From positions 1 to 15,784 of the forward strand of contig VMTI01000248.1 in assembly GCA_013791675.1 (NCBI GenBank): DNA of 15,784 bases, written 5' to 3'. Made by a program: the position numbers and the translations under genes. This DNA is from a bacterium. Lineage in GTDB: Bacteria; CG03. The notes under the pieces were generated by a model. That model made no database searches. It saw nothing but the letters and a program-made list of their open reading frames with translations, and was not told the DNA's origin. How positions within the stretch are numbered: position 1 is the first letter of the stretch; each line of letters begins with the position of its first letter. Of this stretch, positions 14,212 to 15,784 are shown piece by piece.

Positions 14212-15725
14212 ACTTTTACCTTTTTTAAACATTTTTGCATTTCCAGTTTATTGAGCGCGGAAAGGTAAGCCAGAATAGAGGCCTCTATTATATCGGTGGA
14301 GGAAGAAACCCCCGCGAACACTTTTTTGCCGAAAGCCGCTGTGAGCCGCACTTCCCCCTGCGCGTCTTTGCCGACGGTAATGGACTTCACGGAATAATCC
14401 GTAAGTTTACCCTCCCTGCCGCTGACAGTTTCCACCGCCTTGAGCACGCTGTCAACGGGGCCGTCTCCGGAGGCTGAACCCGTAAAAGTTTTACCGCCTT
14501 TTTTAAGCGTGACAACGCCTTTTGAACCGGAAGGTGTGGTGTGCACCTCAAAATTTTTCAGCTCAAATCCATCTCTTTTACCCATATCTTTCTCAATGAG
14601 AGCGATTATATCCTCGTCATAAATTTTTTTCTTTTTGTCGGCCAGCTTTTTAAAATCTGTGAATAGCCCGTTCAGTTTGTCTTTCTCAACTTGAAAACCA
14701 AGCTCGTTCAGTTTTTTATCCAGAGCCGCGCGGCCCGAATGTTTTCCGAGCACAAACTGAGTACCCGATATCCCCACATCTTCCGGCCTCATTATTTCAT
14801 AAGTCTGAGCTTTTTTGAGCATCCCGTCCTGATGAATTCCGGCTTCGTGAGCGAAAGCGTTGGCGCCGACGACGGCTTTGTTCGGCTGAACAACTATACC
14901 CGTCATATGCGACACCATTCCCGACACACGGGCTATGGCGCGCGTGTTGACGCGGGTTTTCATTTGGGGGAAACGCACATTGAGGGCCATGACTATTTCC
15001 TCCAGCGCCGCGTTGCCAGCCCTCTCGCCCAGGCCGTTCACCGTACATTCCACCTGCCTGGCGCCCGCGAGAACAGCCGATAGAGAATTAGCCGTGGCCA
15101 ACCCCAGGTCGTTGTGGCAGTGCACCGAAAAAACGGCTTTGTGCGAATTTTTCACATTTTCAAGCAGATAACTTATAAGTTTGCCCATTTCCTCGGGATA
15201 GCTGTAACCTACGGTATCGGGTATGTTTATTATACCGGCTCCGGCGGAAATGACTTTTTCCACTATTTCACAGAGAAATTTTTTGTCGCTTCGGGTGGCG
15301 TCTTCGCAGGAGAATTCCACCTCGTCGCAATATTGGCGCGAGAGCTTGACCGCACGAACGGCGCTGGCAATGACGTCTGACTTTGACATTCTTAACTTAT
15401 ATTTCATATGCACCGGAGATGTGGCGATAAAAGTGTGTATGCGCTTATGCCGCGCTTTGGAAAGCGCTCCCGCGGCTGCTGCTATATCTTTCTCCATGGC
15501 GCGGGCGAGCGAACAGACGGTGACGTCTTTCATCACGCTTGAAATTCTTTCTATACTTTTAAAATCGTCGGGAGAGGATATGGCGAAACCGGCCTCAATA
15601 ACGTCCACTTTCATTTTCTCCAGCTCACGCGCTATTATGAGTTTTTGAGGGCTTGAGAGCGACGCTCCGGGAGACTGTTCTCCGTCGCGCAGAGTCGTGT
15701 CAAATATTGTCACATTTTTTTTCAT
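14208..15725 (-). CDS. leuA: 2-isopropylmalate synthase (LeuA)
   Basis: This 505-residue enzyme condenses acetyl-CoA with 2-ketoisovalerate, the committed step of leucine synthesis. The TIM-barrel domain opens with IFDTTLRDGEQSPG (Arg13, Asp14). It carries the metal ligands His202 and His204 in VHCHNDLGLATAN and Asn238 in GLGERAGNAALEE. A linker region with EAGIHQDGMLK follows. The C-terminal LeuA allosteric domain (about 385-500) has GDGPVDSVLKA and STDIIEASILAYLSALN, so leucine feedback inhibition is expected. A homocitrate or citramalate synthase is a less likely alternative, given leuCDB downstream. The ATG at 15725 overlaps the preceding stop as ATGA. A purine-rich GAAGGGA lies about 9 nt upstream. 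Confidence 0.95.
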   Translation of the reverse strand: MKKNVTIFDTTLRDGEQSPGASLSSPQKLIIARELEKMKVDVIEAGFAISSPDDFKSIERISSVMKDVTVCSLARAMEKDIAAAAGALSKARHKRIHTFIATSPVHMKYKLRMSKSDVIASAVRAVKLSRQYCDEVEFSCEDATRSDKKFLCEIVEKVISAGAGIINIPDTVGYSYPEEMGKLISYLLENVKNSHKAVFSVHCHNDLGLATANSLSAVLAGARQVECTVNGLGERAGNAALEEIVMALNVRFPQMKTRVNTRAIARVSGMVSHMTGIVVQPNKAVVGANAFAHEAGIHQDGMLKKAQTYEIMRPEDVGISGTQFVLGKHSGRAALDKKLNELGFQVEKDKLNGLFTDFKKLADKKKKIYDEDIIALIEKDMGKRDGFELKNFEVHTTPSGSKGVVTLKKGGKTFTGSASGDGPVDSVLKAVETVSGREGKLTDYSVKSITVGKDAQGEVRLTAAFGKKVFAGVSSSTDIIEASILAYLSALNKLEMQKCLKKVKV

Positions 15726-15784
15726 TTTAATTGATCCCTTCTCATGCGGACGGTCCTTATCGCGAGATCCACCAGGCCGTAGAG
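15722..15784 (-). CDS. C-terminal end of an unidentified upstream gene
   Basis: An open frame enters from the window edge and encodes LYGLVDLAIRTVRMRRDQLK before a TGA at 15724-15722. That stop overlaps the leuA start as ATGA. The arrangement matches the other gene junctions here, so this is probably a genuine operon member. The hydrophobic then basic end would suit a membrane protein. In several bacteria pssA (phosphatidylserine synthase) precedes leuA, which makes it one candidate. Twenty residues are too few to decide. Confidence 0.5.
   Translation of the reverse strand, partial: LYGLVDLAIRTVRMRRDQLK

Noticed and set aside
14212..14232. Longer N-terminus for leuC
   Set aside because: It adds seven lysine-rich residues read out of the leuA 3' end. 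The ATGA overlap at 14211 matches the operon's other junctions.
1610..15725. Functional link between the leu genes and the tRNA-Leu at the far end
   Set aside because: They lie about 10 kb apart with eno and ftsB between, and the tRNA has its own promoter. Coincidence is the simpler reading.
1..15784. CRISPR array, toxin-antitoxin pair or defence island
   Set aside because: I looked for spaced direct repeats and small paired genes on both strands and found none. The only mobile-element gene is the serine recombinase.

Overview
The window looks like chromosomal DNA from an uncultured Gram-negative-type bacterium, probably an anaerobe. The reasons are a bat/MoxR operon whose proteins have signal peptides and inner-membrane spans, a short HacA-type LeuC/LeuD pair, tight gene packing with 4-nt start/stop overlaps, and moderate GC. 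The gene mix fits a lineage such as Elusimicrobiota, Omnitrophota or a Desulfobacterota relative. That placement is inference, and no marker here fixes the phylum. Every gene I can support lies on the minus strand, so transcription runs from high to low coordinates.

In transcription order, the right end (15784 to 11385) holds the last 20 codons of an unidentified gene, then leuA, leuC, leuD and leuB. These genes convert 2-ketoisovalerate to the leucine keto-acid. Next (11376 to 3416), with only 8 nt between leuB and moxR, comes a complete bat-type module: a MoxR AAA+ ATPase, a DUF58 protein, a membrane-anchored BatD-like protein, BatA (VWA), a BatB (VWA) fused to a BatC-like TPR domain, BatD, and a BatE-like TPR/SH3 membrane protein. 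After it come eno (enolase) and a small FtsB/DivIC-type division protein. An 18-bp GGGGTCAG palindrome fills the gap just before eno.

The left end (1 to about 1700) has a different character. A class II tRNA-Leu(UAA) with an encoded CCA and its own promoter is followed by a hairpin terminator, a gene-free stretch of about 295 nt with several dyads, and a large serine recombinase that runs off the window edge. I read this as one edge of an integrated element beside the tRNA gene.

Functionally, the leu genes form a metabolic pathway. The bat genes encode a putative MoxR-driven envelope complex in which two VWA proteins carry intact MIDAS motifs. eno and ftsB are housekeeping genes. I see no obviously unprecedented system. 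The points most worth checking are the continuous leu-moxR-bat-eno arrangement, the BatB-BatC fusion, the REP-like palindrome before eno, and the recombinase/tRNA junction.
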